From Litorimonas sp039975855 (GTDB taxonomy: Bacteria > Pseudomonadota > Alphaproteobacteria > Caulobacterales > Maricaulaceae), in NCBI GenBank assembly GCA_039975855.1, contig JBDWGH010000002.1, positions 992,001-1,056,000 of the forward strand: a DNA stretch of 64,000 nucleotides. Direction: 5' to 3'. Both the position numbers and the translations under genes were made by a program. The notes under the pieces were generated by a model, which was not told the DNA's origin, made no database searches, and was given only the letters and a program-made list of their open reading frames with translations. Below, piece after piece: positions 41,547 through 50,440 of this stretch. Position 1 is the stretch's first letter. Every line of letters starts with the position of its first letter.

Positions 41547-42358
41547 AACTCGCATTTTTTGGAGATGTTGTCGGCCGGGCCGGCCGCGAAGCCGTAAACC
41601 GTCATTTGCCCGGACTGAAACGGCATCTGGGTCTCGACGCGGTAGTGATTAACGCAGAAAATGCGGCCGGTGGGTTCGGAATAACGCGCGCCACAGCCGA
41701 TGAGCTATTTGATGCGGGCGCGGATGTGTTGACCTTGGGGAATCACACTTTTGACCAAGCCCAAGGTATATCCGTGATTGATAATAATCCGCGCATCATA
41801 CGGCCATGTAATTACCCGCAAGGCACAACACCTGGTCGCGGCGCAGGCTTGTTTGAAATCAACGGTTATCAACTCCTCGTCGTCAACGTTCTTGGCAGTG
41901 TGTTTATGGATCCTCTCGACAATGCTTTTCACGCTGTGGATCGCGAGTTGGAAGCAGCGCCATTAGGGGCTGTTGCAGATGCGGTAATTGTTGATGTTCA
42001 CGCCGAAGCCACATCAGAGAAAAACGCGATGGGATATTTCTGCGACGGGCGCGCCAGCCTCGTTGTTGGCACTCACCAGCATGTCCCGACGGGTGATGCA
42101 CGGATTTTACCCGACGGCACGGCCTATCAAACTGATGCAGGTATGTGCGGAGACTATAACTCCGTCATCGGCATGGAAGTCGAAGAACCCATCCGGCGTT
42201 TCACCACCAAAATGCGCGGTGGGCGCTTTACACCAGCTAGCGGCCCAGGGACGCTTTGCGGGGTTTACGTCGAAACAGGTGCAAACGGCCTTGCAACGCG
42301 AATTGAGCCCATCCGCATTGGTGGCCAGTTGGCAACAACGATCCCTGAGATCAATTAA
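41543..42358 (+). CDS. TIGR00282-type metallophosphoesterase (YmdB-like)
   Basis: The product has 271 residues of the calcineurin-like phosphoesterase fold, with FFGDVVGRAGR at the N-terminus, NAENAAGGFG, LTLGNHTFD (metal His/Asp), VDVHAEATSEK, and GTHQHVPTGD. Members hydrolyse 2',3'-cyclic nucleotides; Bacillus YmdB affects biofilm and RNA turnover. It is translationally coupled to ygfA by an ATGA overlap. The folate and nucleotide link between the two is not understood. Confidence 0.9.
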   Translation: MKLAFFGDVVGRAGREAVNRHLPGLKRHLGLDAVVINAENAAGGFGITRATADELFDAGADVLTLGNHTFDQAQGISVIDNNPRIIRPCNYPQGTTPGRGAGLFEINGYQLLVVNVLGSVFMDPLDNAFHAVDRELEAAPLGAVADAVIVDVHAEATSEKNAMGYFCDGRASLVVGTHQHVPTGDARILPDGTAYQTDAGMCGDYNSVIGMEVEEPIRRFTTKMRGGRFTPASGPGTLCGVYVETGANGLATRIEPIRIGGQLATTIPEIN

Positions 42359-42418
42359 ACAACTGACATTTACCAAGCTGTCATTTGCATCGCCGCATTC
42401 TGTATTTAGACGGAAGCT

Positions 42419-43201
42419 ATGAAATATCTCGCTCTGCCCCCCCTTGCTTTCTGCCTGCCTCTCATTGCGTCAACTGCCCATGCGGAAGACATAATGTCAA
42501 TTCTGGAGCGAAAGGCAGACGCGCCCGTACGAACTGCGCCTGAAACCATCGATTATACCTATACTTTGACCCTCGATGTAAAAGAACGAGACGGCAAAGA
42601 TGTCTCGGAAGGGCAAGCCGTATTGCGCATCGACCCCTCACAACCCCCTGGTAACCGAGCCGACATTATCTCGGCCAGCGACGCCAATAGCGAAGCCCTA
42701 CAAGATTTCCTCAAAGAGGTTGAAGACGAAGACAACACAATGGAAAAACAGGCCGAGGGGTTTTGGTGCGGCGAGGATAATGCGGAAACGCAATCTGACT
42801 TCATCCCCGAAAATTTCACGGTTGTATCCGAAGACGAGACCCAGGCGGTTTTACGCCCAAAGCCCGAAAAACTCGCAGAGTTGCTCATGCAAGCCGATGA
42901 TGATGCGGATAAAAATGGCCGCAAAATGATGAAGAAACTCGTGAAGCGAATAGACGGTGATGTGACCCTGTCAAAACCCTCCGGTGAGATAAAAGGGTTT
43001 TCCGTTCGCATGACCCGGCCCATGACCATGATGGTGGTGGCAAAGCTGAAAACAATGACGATTGAGCAAACATGCGAATTAGCCCCGAACGGGCACTACC
43101 GTATCGGGACAATGATCATGAATGTCGAAGGCAAAGCTCTGGGCTCCCGCTTTGGACAAGAGCTGGATATGCGGATCTCCGATCTCAGGCCTCTCCCCTA
43201 A
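42419..43201 (+). CDS. secreted protein of unknown function
   Basis: The product has 260 residues. A Sec signal peptide (MKYLALPPLAFCLPL, cleavage after AHA) precedes an acidic mature protein. Two halves can be seen: an N-terminal beta-rich part (IDYTYTLTLDVKER), and a C-terminal part with SGEIKGFSVRMTRPM. One Cys pair (FWCGED and QTCEL) may form a disulfide. I do not recognise a family. It follows the phosphoesterase by 60 bp and precedes yebC. Confidence 0.75.
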   Translation: MKYLALPPLAFCLPLIASTAHAEDIMSILERKADAPVRTAPETIDYTYTLTLDVKERDGKDVSEGQAVLRIDPSQPPGNRADIISASDANSEALQDFLKEVEDEDNTMEKQAEGFWCGEDNAETQSDFIPENFTVVSEDETQAVLRPKPEKLAELLMQADDDADKNGRKMMKKLVKRIDGDVTLSKPSGEIKGFSVRMTRPMTMMVVAKLKTMTIEQTCELAPNGHYRIGTMIMNVEGKALGSRFGQELDMRISDLRPLP

Positions 43202-43297
43202 TTCGGATCAAATGGAACGCAGGCCATCCTTGCCCCGACCCAATGCCCTCGCTAAAGCCCTCTCAAATATTTGAATTTCGAGAGAAGAGGTCTTCCC

Positions 43298-44077
43298 ATG
43301 GCAGGACATTCCAAATGGGCCAATATTCAGCATCGCAAAGGCCGTCAGGATAAATTGCGGTCCAAGCTGTTCTCAAAGCTGGCTAAAGACATTGCAATTG
43401 CATCCAAAATGGGCGGCCCTGACCCAGATATGAACCCGCGCCTGCGTCTGGCCATTGCTAACGCCAAAGGCCAGTCCATGCCAAAGGACAATATCCAGCG
43501 TGCGGTTGATAAGGGCGCGGGCGGCGAAGGCGATGATTACGAAGATATCCGCTATGAGGGTTTCGGACCCGCGGGCATTGGTTTCATCGTTGAGGCCTCG
43601 ACCGACAATAAAAACCGGACAGCCATGTCCGTGCGCACGGCCTTTTCCAAGAATGGCGGCAATATGGGCGAGACGGGATCCGTTTCTTTCATGTTCGATC
43701 AAGTTGGAAAAATTGAGTATCCGCTGGAAACAACGGATGAGGACACAATGATGGAAGCCGCGATTGAAGCGGGCGCAGATGATTGTGAAACAGATGAAGC
43801 CGCCGCAGATCAATGGGATGAGTATGAACCCGTCCACACAGTTTGGACAGCCCGCGATGATCTGGGCACTGTCTCTGCCGCGTTGAATGAACAGTTCGGC
43901 GATGCGAAATCAGTGAACCTCGTTTGGAAAGGTCAGAACGACATCGACAACCCCGCCGTGGCGGCGCAGGTTGTGCGCTTGCAAGATGCTTTGGAAGACC
44001 TTGATGATGTCAATAATGTCTACCACAATTTCGACATGACCGAGGAAGCCGCAGCGACTTTGGAAGGCGACGACTAA
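43298..44077 (+). CDS. yebC: YebC/PmpR family regulator
   Basis: The product has 259 residues from ATG 43298, after an AGAGAAGAGG ribosome-binding site; the frame starting at 43271 is not used. It starts with the invariant MAGHSKWANIQHRKG and contains GGDP-type variants (GGPDPDMNPRLRLAI), KDNIQRAVDKG and YEGFGPAGIG. The family binds DNA and also assists translation of proline-rich stretches (TACO1 homologues). A strong terminator follows. Confidence 0.96.
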   Translation: MAGHSKWANIQHRKGRQDKLRSKLFSKLAKDIAIASKMGGPDPDMNPRLRLAIANAKGQSMPKDNIQRAVDKGAGGEGDDYEDIRYEGFGPAGIGFIVEASTDNKNRTAMSVRTAFSKNGGNMGETGSVSFMFDQVGKIEYPLETTDEDTMMEAAIEAGADDCETDEAAADQWDEYEPVHTVWTARDDLGTVSAALNEQFGDAKSVNLVWKGQNDIDNPAVAAQVVRLQDALEDLDDVNNVYHNFDMTEEAAATLEGDD

Positions 44078-44101
44078 ACGAAACCAATACTTTAATTAAT
44101 T

Positions 44102-44152
44102 AACCCGGCCCCATTTTTTTGGAAATCCAAACAATGGCGCCGGGTTTTTTGT
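44102..44152 (+). terminator. intrinsic terminator of yebC
   Basis: The outer stem AACCCGGC/GCCGGGTT has an inner CCAT/ATGG stem and TTTGG/CCAAA apex, followed by TTTTTT. It is an extended but clear hairpin 24 bp after the yebC stop. Confidence 0.85.
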
Positions 44153-44180
44153 TTCGTGCCTTTATTAGACACTTCGAAGC

Positions 44181-44993
44181 CTAAGCCATAACTGTCATTT
44201 TATCTCGCTTAGTTGTGACGGCGTCAAAGCGGTCATGATAATTTGCATGTTCTGTGCCCATAATTTTATCCCACCATGTGAAATAGAGGCCAAAATTACC
44301 GTTGCCTTTTTCGTGATGCATGTCGTGATGGGTGACCGTCGTCATATGTTTCCAGAACCAGTTACGCGTCGCGCCACGAGGAAATATCTCATACCCGCTA
44401 TGTCCCAGCGCGTTCTTAAAAATCATAATGAGTAAGATTATCGCCAACGCGCTGGGGTGCAAAGGCAACGTCAAAAGCATAAGCGGAACGTATCCATATT
44501 CCACCACTGCCTCCCCAGCCGCGAAAGAATAGGCTGTGAACGGCGTTGGATTGTAAGAGCGGTGATGGGTCAAATGAAACCGTTTATAGAGTTTCACGTG
44601 ATGCATGGCCCGGTGCGTCCAATAGAAATAGGTATCATGAAACAAAATGCCGAGTGCAATAGAGGCCCAGTAATATAGAAGCCCAAATTCAGACACATCT
44701 TGATAGGTTCGGAACACACCGCTTTCCGCCAAATCGAAGATAAAAAGATCCAAAGCAACAAAAATCAAGATCGTCCGGAATGAGTTCAGGAGTTCCATGC
44801 GCACTTGTTTATTGAGTAGTTTAGTTGGTAGGCGTTTGCGAATTCGTCGAGACCGAATAAACGGGCCGATAACCAGCCAAATTGCTACAAAAACCCCTAT
44901 TGTCCCAATCATATAACGCGTGGCTTCAAATCGAATGCCCATTACAATTGTTTCCAAAACTTCGGATAAAAAGTTCATCAAGGTCGGGTCCAT
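44181..44993 (-). CDS. sterol desaturase / fatty acid hydroxylase family protein
   Basis: The product has 270 residues with four to five membrane helices. The di-iron histidine boxes are complete: HDTYFYWTHRAMHH, HLTHHRS, and HHDMHHEKGNGNFGLYF with a following WWDKIMGTEH. The family hydroxylates or desaturates sterols, carotenoids or fatty acyl chains in the membrane. The substrate here is unknown; hydroxylated lipids or hopanoid-type compounds are possible. It is divergent from a membrane AraC regulator, with a direct repeat between them. Confidence 0.92.
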   Translation of the reverse strand: MDPTLMNFLSEVLETIVMGIRFEATRYMIGTIGVFVAIWLVIGPFIRSRRIRKRLPTKLLNKQVRMELLNSFRTILIFVALDLFIFDLAESGVFRTYQDVSEFGLLYYWASIALGILFHDTYFYWTHRAMHHVKLYKRFHLTHHRSYNPTPFTAYSFAAGEAVVEYGYVPLMLLTLPLHPSALAIILLIMIFKNALGHSGYEIFPRGATRNWFWKHMTTVTHHDMHHEKGNGNFGLYFTWWDKIMGTEHANYHDRFDAVTTKRDKMTVMA

Positions 44994-45108
44994 AATTCCA
45001 CTCCAGTCAATTCTCTTCCGACAAGGCGAGAGCGCCTCAGCGATAGATGCAACATGAGAAATTTGAACGACGAACTCTTATCATTGCTGAAAAAGGCTGT
45101 GCTATTTC

Positions 45109-45144
45109 GAAATCAATCAGAGTTTTTTGAAATCAATCAGGGTT
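45109..45144. promoter_or_regulatory. direct repeat, candidate AraC operator
   Basis: GAAATCAATCAG occurs twice, at 45109-45120 and 45129-45140, each followed by (A/G)GTT. The period is exactly 20 bp, about two helical turns, which suits an AraC-family protein binding one face of the DNA. It lies between the desaturase and the regulator start (45198). Confidence 0.6.
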
Positions 45145-45197
45145 AGTTGTGAAAGCCAAAAGAAAATGTGACAAACTCACCTAGATTAGGAGAGACT

Positions 45198-46238
45198 ATG
45201 CTAATTCTGGATGTTCTGTTGCGCTACTCAACGGTAACGATGCTCTTTCTCATCGCGATTTTGTCCATCAGAGATGGACGAAAATTCCCGCCAAAAATCT
45301 TTATTGTGCTAGCCACTGTAGCGATTGCCTTCATGTTGCTTGGCACATCTCTAGATGAATTTCGCCTCCCGCAGCCATTTCATGCGATTGTCCGCTTTGG
45401 TGATGTTGCGAATATCGTTTTCATTTGGTGGTTAGGTCTCGCTATTTTTCAAGATGATTTTCGTCTGCGCTGGCCGCATTGGGCAGTTTTGATATTAAAT
45501 TGTGTCATTCTCCTCCCTCACCGATTTCGGGAATTGCAAGGTGAAGGCTATTTCCATCAGGGCCTGAATATCGGTCTCGATTTGGTCATGGTTGGAATTA
45601 TGGGGCATCTAGTCTTTGTAACCCTAAAAGGCCGTGCTGATGATTTGATCGAACCACGTCGACGCCTCCGACTTTATTTCGTCCTGGGCATGGTTCTGGC
45701 TACGCTTTCAGCGATGCTAGTCGAAAACTTATTGACCAATAGTCACCCCGAATTCCTACAAACATTGCGCTGCATCATTATTTTCCCGCTCGCGCTGTGG
45801 GCTATTTTATGGCTCACCGAAATGCACCCTGAAAAAATCACTTTCACGGACGCCTCTAAACCAATCGAAAGCGGGTCAGTAATAGACCCCAGAGACAAAG
45901 CCCTATTGGACAATTTGAATGCAGCGATGAATGTCGAAAAAATCTTTACCGAGCCCGGACTGACAATCCGAATCCTTTCGGAGAAATTGAAGACGCCTGA
46001 ACATCGTCTGCGACATCTCATCAATAGCGGATTAGGATATCGAAATTTCTCAAGCTTTCTAAATTACTATCGTGTTGAGGCGATCAAAAGTGCTTTTGCC
46101 AAGCCAGAGAATAGCCGTATCCCTGTTCTTACGATCGCACTGGATCACGGATATAATTCACTTGCTCCGTTCAATCGCGCCTTCCGAAATCTGGAAGGAA
46201 TCACACCCAGTGCCTATCGGCGGAAGATAGAATTTTAG
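45198..46238 (+). CDS. AraC family regulator with membrane-embedded sensor
   Basis: The product has 346 residues. I chose ATG 45198, behind AGGAGAG, over GTG 45168. The first 210 residues hold about six to seven hydrophobic helices, so the sensor is in the inner membrane. The C-terminal 100 residues are an AraC DNA-binding domain (LTIRILSEKLKTPEHRLRHLI and ALDHGYNSLAPFNRAFRN, then TPSAYRR). Similar proteins respond to membrane lipids or stress. Its divergent neighbour is a lipid-modifying oxygenase, so regulation of that gene is likely. Confidence 0.88.
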   Translation: MLILDVLLRYSTVTMLFLIAILSIRDGRKFPPKIFIVLATVAIAFMLLGTSLDEFRLPQPFHAIVRFGDVANIVFIWWLGLAIFQDDFRLRWPHWAVLILNCVILLPHRFRELQGEGYFHQGLNIGLDLVMVGIMGHLVFVTLKGRADDLIEPRRRLRLYFVLGMVLATLSAMLVENLLTNSHPEFLQTLRCIIIFPLALWAILWLTEMHPEKITFTDASKPIESGSVIDPRDKALLDNLNAAMNVEKIFTEPGLTIRILSEKLKTPEHRLRHLINSGLGYRNFSSFLNYYRVEAIKSAFAKPENSRIPVLTIALDHGYNSLAPFNRAFRNLEGITPSAYRRKIEF

Positions 46239-46857
46239 GGTATGAGGCTTCCGTCCCCGTTTTATGGACCTATCCGGAAGAGAAAAATCATGCGGCTTCA
46301 ATCGCTTATATTTTTCTCAAAAAGATGCGTCCTCACTTTGGGTTTTGTGCCGCATATTTATTCTTGTCTTCTTTCAACGGGCGGCCATGTGCACGTTGGC
46401 TTGGTCGGAGAGAAGCGGCGCTTGTCATTGGAGCTTTGGGTGTAACGCCCCGAAAGCTTGGGTGGCTTATCGAGAGCTGTTTACCCCACGACTGGGTAGT
46501 TCGGCCGGTAATGCGAAAAGGCGTCGTCGCGTGGGATTCCTCTGGCAATGGATGTCGGAAGGGCTCGAAAACACATTATTTTACGCTGGTTTGCACCAGA
46601 GCCTGACCACCCACGCGGACACCCCGTATCTTCCGAGATACACATCAATTTAAGACATACAAAAGCGAAACAGCTTTGAGGAAGAGAGAGTTCCCAGGAC
46701 CAATCCGCTATGTGTCATCCCCTGCCTATGACAGCAGAACTGAATGGGATAGGACGACCCCTCTATCAATTAATGTCGCGAAGATATTCCGCGCAACAGC
46801 AATTCCCGGATGACATCGGGGATGACGATTATGCGTGTGAAAGGGTGGCAGGTTTAA
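46239..46857. other. gene-poor stretch
   Basis: Several overlapping frames of 60-130 codons occur on both strands (for example 46264-46653 and 46710-46937), but none has a ribosome-binding site, signal peptide or recognisable motif. The base composition looks higher in G and C than the flanking LuxR genes. It could hold a decayed gene or a regulatory RNA. I see nothing I can call. Confidence 0.5.
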
Positions 46858-48528
46858 TCATGAAGAATGACTGGCCAGAATTTCAAAAAAGTCCTGAGGT
46901 TTTTGATAAATACAGTTGCGTCCTGCATTGGAAATAATGTGGAATTTTACCCCCATTTTTTCTGTTGCCTCTTTTATTGGCGTCAATGAAATACCGTGTG
47001 TGTGTTGGCCAAAGACAGAAATTATATCGACCTTATCTAGAATTTGAGGCCCAATAGCTGGGCTTTCCATGAAAGCTCTGACAAAATCCTGTCTAGCCGC
47101 TTTAGCTTTCGCACTCAAAATAACGTTCACATTTGCCTGGAAAATATTGGTATTGGCTTCCAGAAACTCCAGATCCTCAAGGCAATGTTGATAGATTTTG
47201 CGGTAAAAGCTCTTAAACCCAATGATCCGGATCATTTTGGTTGTTGCATTTAAAGCGAAATTAAAACCGCCTTCCGAGCCAATAGCAAACTTCAGCAACC
47301 CTTTGACCCAGACGGGTTGGACGTGTTCGATTTTATCTTGAGTATCAAACCCATAATTCACAAAGACGGCCCGCTTCACGCGATCACTCATTTCTAACAA
47401 ATCAATCGATGTCGGCGCGGATGTCGACAATGATATGAGAGTAACATTTTCCAAATTCAATTTTTTGAAAAAATCGGATAGCAAAGATCCTTCGAAACCG
47501 GACTCTCTCAGGTCGCTGGTGCGTCCAAAGCCAGCACGCAACGGTATGTAAACACAGTACCCATCAGCTTTTGCTCTCGAAATAAAATCTTTCGTGGGCA
47601 TCACACCATATTCAATACTGTGTAGAACTACCATGGGGGTATCTCTGGGATCACCGTATATTGAATACTCCACCTGGGAGGCCCCAGCTTGCAAATTTGA
47701 TATTCTAGATTCACCCAAAAAAGGGTCGTATCGTATTTGAGACGCTGATGATGTTGATTGGGTTTGGTAATGCAGGGCAATTATTTCATGCGTGCTAGAT
47801 ATTACATCTGTTAAGCTTCGACTTTTATATTTCGTCTTTATGTTATTGATATGCTTCCGTGTCGTATTGACAGAACAGTTTCTAATTTCAGATATCGAAT
47901 TGACCGACCTCCGCTCTAATACCAGCTCAAGAATTTCGATCTCTGTCTCTGTGAGGAGCAATGTTTCACGGACATAACTTTTAGAAGACGCAGGTAATTC
48001 AACTTTCCATATCGTGAACAAAAACAGGTCTTCCGGGTGTTCCTGATGTGTAGCGCGAACAACCGATGCAATATGCCGTGTCCCATCACTCCCATATATG
48101 TCGCCCAAAACTTTCTTATCCGCATTTGAGCTAGCGATCTCCAAAATTGACTCGAAATCGACGTTAAATAGATCCGATGCGTCATCTCCGTCGCCTATCT
48201 TCAACGTTTCCGCTGCGCGAGATCCGATCGAATGGACTCTTAGATTTGCTCCAATGATAAAAGACATCGGATCAATATCATGTCGAATATCCGGGTGATC
48301 AAACCTTGGATTGGAATTGAACAACCCGATTTTTGAAAGGCTCTGAATACAAACCAAGTTAAATAGGCTGCTAAAGCCATCCAGGTTTTCTACGTCTTCT
48401 GAAGTCTGTGCCCAATTCGCGCAGACTTCATCAAATTTATCTGGATGCGCGCCAACTTCAGCAATCGATTCAAGCAAATGAAAAGGGGAGTTATTTGGCT
48501 CTTGAATATTTACCTCTATTTCACCCAT
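46858..48528 (-). CDS. LuxR-type regulator fused to a degenerate alpha/beta-hydrolase domain
   Basis: The product has 556 residues. Residues about 80-180 form a PAS-like region. About 190-247 form a LuxR-type HTH (LTETEIEILELVLERR, then NTTRKHINNIKTKYKSRSL). About 286-553 form an alpha/beta-hydrolase fold. The nucleophile elbow reads SLSTSA at 366-371 instead of GxSxG. The usual catalytic His position reads AGRNC (535-539) instead of AGH, and the acid loop (VFGQHTHG) lacks an obvious Asp. So the fold probably binds a ligand rather than hydrolysing it. It is divergent from a LuxR solo, with an inverted repeat between them. Confidence 0.8.
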   Translation of the reverse strand: MGEIEVNIQEPNNSPFHLLESIAEVGAHPDKFDEVCANWAQTSEDVENLDGFSSLFNLVCIQSLSKIGLFNSNPRFDHPDIRHDIDPMSFIIGANLRVHSIGSRAAETLKIGDGDDASDLFNVDFESILEIASSNADKKVLGDIYGSDGTRHIASVVRATHQEHPEDLFLFTIWKVELPASSKSYVRETLLLTETEIEILELVLERRSVNSISEIRNCSVNTTRKHINNIKTKYKSRSLTDVISSTHEIIALHYQTQSTSSASQIRYDPFLGESRISNLQAGASQVEYSIYGDPRDTPMVVLHSIEYGVMPTKDFISRAKADGYCVYIPLRAGFGRTSDLRESGFEGSLLSDFFKKLNLENVTLISLSTSAPTSIDLLEMSDRVKRAVFVNYGFDTQDKIEHVQPVWVKGLLKFAIGSEGGFNFALNATTKMIRIIGFKSFYRKIYQHCLEDLEFLEANTNIFQANVNVILSAKAKAARQDFVRAFMESPAIGPQILDKVDIISVFGQHTHGISLTPIKEATEKMGVKFHIISNAGRNCIYQKPQDFFEILASHSS

Positions 48529-48579
48529 TGTCTCAACATCAATTGATTCATCTCACCATGCAACCTTTTGTGGTATAGG

Positions 48580-48600
48580 TAGCAGAATTTTCTTTTGCTA
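48580..48600. promoter_or_regulatory. inverted repeat, candidate LuxR operator
   Basis: TAGCAGAA-N5-TTTTGCTA is a 21-bp near-perfect dyad (one mismatch). It lies 52 bp upstream of the fusion gene start and 124 bp upstream of the LuxR solo. Its size is in the range of lux boxes, although the sequence differs from known ones. Confidence 0.45.
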
Positions 48601-48723
48601 TCTATATTAGCCTGATCCCTCCGTTTCTGACTCCGTTTCAGTCAAATATACTCAATTTTGATTATTTAGTCTGATTCAAATTCGTGTTGATGTGTGATTC
48701 GTTTAGAGTGACAGGATTTGCCT

Positions 48724-49455
48724 ATGTCGAAATGCGAGAATTTTGATCAGATTTTGAAAGCGTTAAAGAACGCCACGACACCTGTCGAAGTCATCTCAAT
48801 TTTGGAAAGTCTCTGTCTAAGCACAGACGAAACGATCGTTAGTTATCATTGCTTGCCTCCAACCGGGGCAGACATCACAGATCCAGTTTCATTGGTTTGC
48901 TGTCCCACTTTTTCCAATGAAACCGTAAAAAAATACATGAAGAACATGACCTATCGACATAACCCATTTGTCGTAAGGCCCCTATTGCTTGCGCGGTCTC
49001 TTTTATGGAGTGAGATACATAGTCTTTCTGATCTTTCTTGCGTCGAAACCCAGGTCGCCCAAGACTTAAGGATTCGGTTTCCTGGTGAGGGTGTTTGCAT
49101 CCCAACATATGGCCCACTCCGTCACAATGGGAGTTTTGCAATCAGCCTAGGCAAAGAAGGAGAAACGTCTTCCCAACTAAAACTACTTCGTCTCCAAATG
49201 TACTTTCAACAAGGGCATATCAGGATATGTGAACTTCTCGAACAAAGGAGGTCTGCAAGAATAAAGTTCACCGAAAGGGAAAAAGACGTTTTGGAATGGT
49301 TAGCGCAAGGGAAATCAAATTCGGTGATAGCCGATATTCTAGGGATTTCTTCCGCGACAGTCTCAAATTACTTGGCGAATATTTTCTTGAAATTGAATAC
49401 TCGCGACAGAGTTTCTACCGCGCTACGGGCGAATGCCATAGGCGCGATTTTTTAG
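48724..49455 (+). CDS. LuxR family regulator with autoinducer-binding-like domain (LuxR solo)
   Basis: The product has 243 residues from ATG 48724. The N-terminal 165 residues match the autoinducer-binding fold: YRHNPF at 77-82 (Asn80 where AHL receptors have Asp, followed by the conserved Pro81), Trp95 in LLWSEI, and YGPLRHNGSF. The C-terminal HTH has FTEREKDVLEWLAQGKSN and SATVSNYLANIFLKL, with the invariant Glu, Leu and Gly. The Asp-to-Asn change suggests an altered or absent acyl-homoserine-lactone response. No luxI-type synthase is in the window. Confidence 0.88.
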   Translation: MSKCENFDQILKALKNATTPVEVISILESLCLSTDETIVSYHCLPPTGADITDPVSLVCCPTFSNETVKKYMKNMTYRHNPFVVRPLLLARSLLWSEIHSLSDLSCVETQVAQDLRIRFPGEGVCIPTYGPLRHNGSFAISLGKEGETSSQLKLLRLQMYFQQGHIRICELLEQRRSARIKFTEREKDVLEWLAQGKSNSVIADILGISSATVSNYLANIFLKLNTRDRVSTALRANAIGAIF

Positions 49456-49506
49456 AGATTGAGTCATTCTGTAGAATCACTCAAACGGCAGAATCGCAGA
49501 AACGTT

Positions 49507-50334
49507 CTAATCACGAAGTAGTTCATTCACGCCCGTTTTCGCCCGTGTCTTCGCATCAACGGTTTTCACGATAACGGCGCAGGCCAAGCTGTGGCTGCCG
49601 TCTTTGGATGGCATCGTTCCGGGAACAACAACTGAGTATGCGGGAACTTCGCCGTAGTGAATCTCGCCAGTAGCGCGATCATAAATTTTGGTTGATTGCG
49701 AGAGGAACACGCCCATAGCCAGTACGGCACCTTCGCGAACAATTACACCTTCAACGACTTCGGAACGCGCACCGATGAAACAATTATCTTCAATGATCGT
49801 TGGGTTTGCTTGGAGCGGCTCGAGCACGCCGCCAATACCGACGCCGCCAGAGAGATGTACGTTCTCGCCGATTTGCGCGCAGGATCCAACAGTGGCCCAA
49901 GTATCAACCATTGTGCCTGATCCAACATTCGCGCCAATATTGACATAAGACGGCATCAACACTGCATTCGGTGCAATATAAGAGCCGCGGCGCACAGTAG
50001 CGGGCGGCACCACGCGGAACGCAGCCTCGGCAAAGTCACGTTCTGTCCAACCTTCGAATTTTGACGGAACTTTATCGTAGAAATGACCGTCCTGAGGTCC
50101 GCCCGTCATCATCGCATTGGGATGCAAACGGAAACCAAGAAGTACCGCTTTTTTCAGCCATTGATGAACGACCCAATCGCCATTGCCTTCCTTGGACGCT
50201 ACGCGGAACGTGCCATTATCCAAACCTGCAATCGCGGTCTCAACAGCATCGCGGTGTTCGCCCGTTGTGTCGGGAGAGAGCGAGGCGCGGTCGTCCCACG
50301 CGGCTTCAATCATGGTTTCGAGCGTATTGGTCAT
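49507..50334 (-). CDS. dapD: 2,3,4,5-tetrahydropyridine-2,6-dicarboxylate N-succinyltransferase
   Basis: The product has 275 residues. The enzyme succinylates tetrahydrodipicolinate in the lysine/meso-diaminopimelate pathway. The N-terminal helical domain is followed by a left-handed beta helix of hexapeptide repeats (SYIAPNAVLMPSYVNIG, GTMVDTWATVGSCAQIG, NCFIGARSEVVEG). The DapD signature MMTGGPQDGHFYDKVPSKF is intact. It functions as a trimer. It stands alone; the dapE partner is not next to it. Confidence 0.96.
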   Translation of the reverse strand: MTNTLETMIEAAWDDRASLSPDTTGEHRDAVETAIAGLDNGTFRVASKEGNGDWVVHQWLKKAVLLGFRLHPNAMMTGGPQDGHFYDKVPSKFEGWTERDFAEAAFRVVPPATVRRGSYIAPNAVLMPSYVNIGANVGSGTMVDTWATVGSCAQIGENVHLSGGVGIGGVLEPLQANPTIIEDNCFIGARSEVVEGVIVREGAVLAMGVFLSQSTKIYDRATGEIHYGEVPAYSVVVPGTMPSKDGSHSLACAVIVKTVDAKTRAKTGVNELLRD

Positions 50335-50440
50335 TGAAAAAGGTCCTGTCTAAATCAGGTTGTAAAATCGGGCGCAACATAGGCGCGCCGCGCCATAGGT
50401 CAACGCGAAGTCATAGGCTTAGCGAAGATTTTTCAGATGA

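Noticed and set aside
46264..46653. 129-codon plus-strand frame in the gene-poor stretch
   Set aside because: Three overlapping frames of similar length compete, none with start signals or recognisable domains.
49460..49483. palindrome TGAGT...ACTCA as a terminator after the LuxR solo
   Set aside because: The loop would be too short for a stable tip, a mismatch breaks the stem and no T-run follows.
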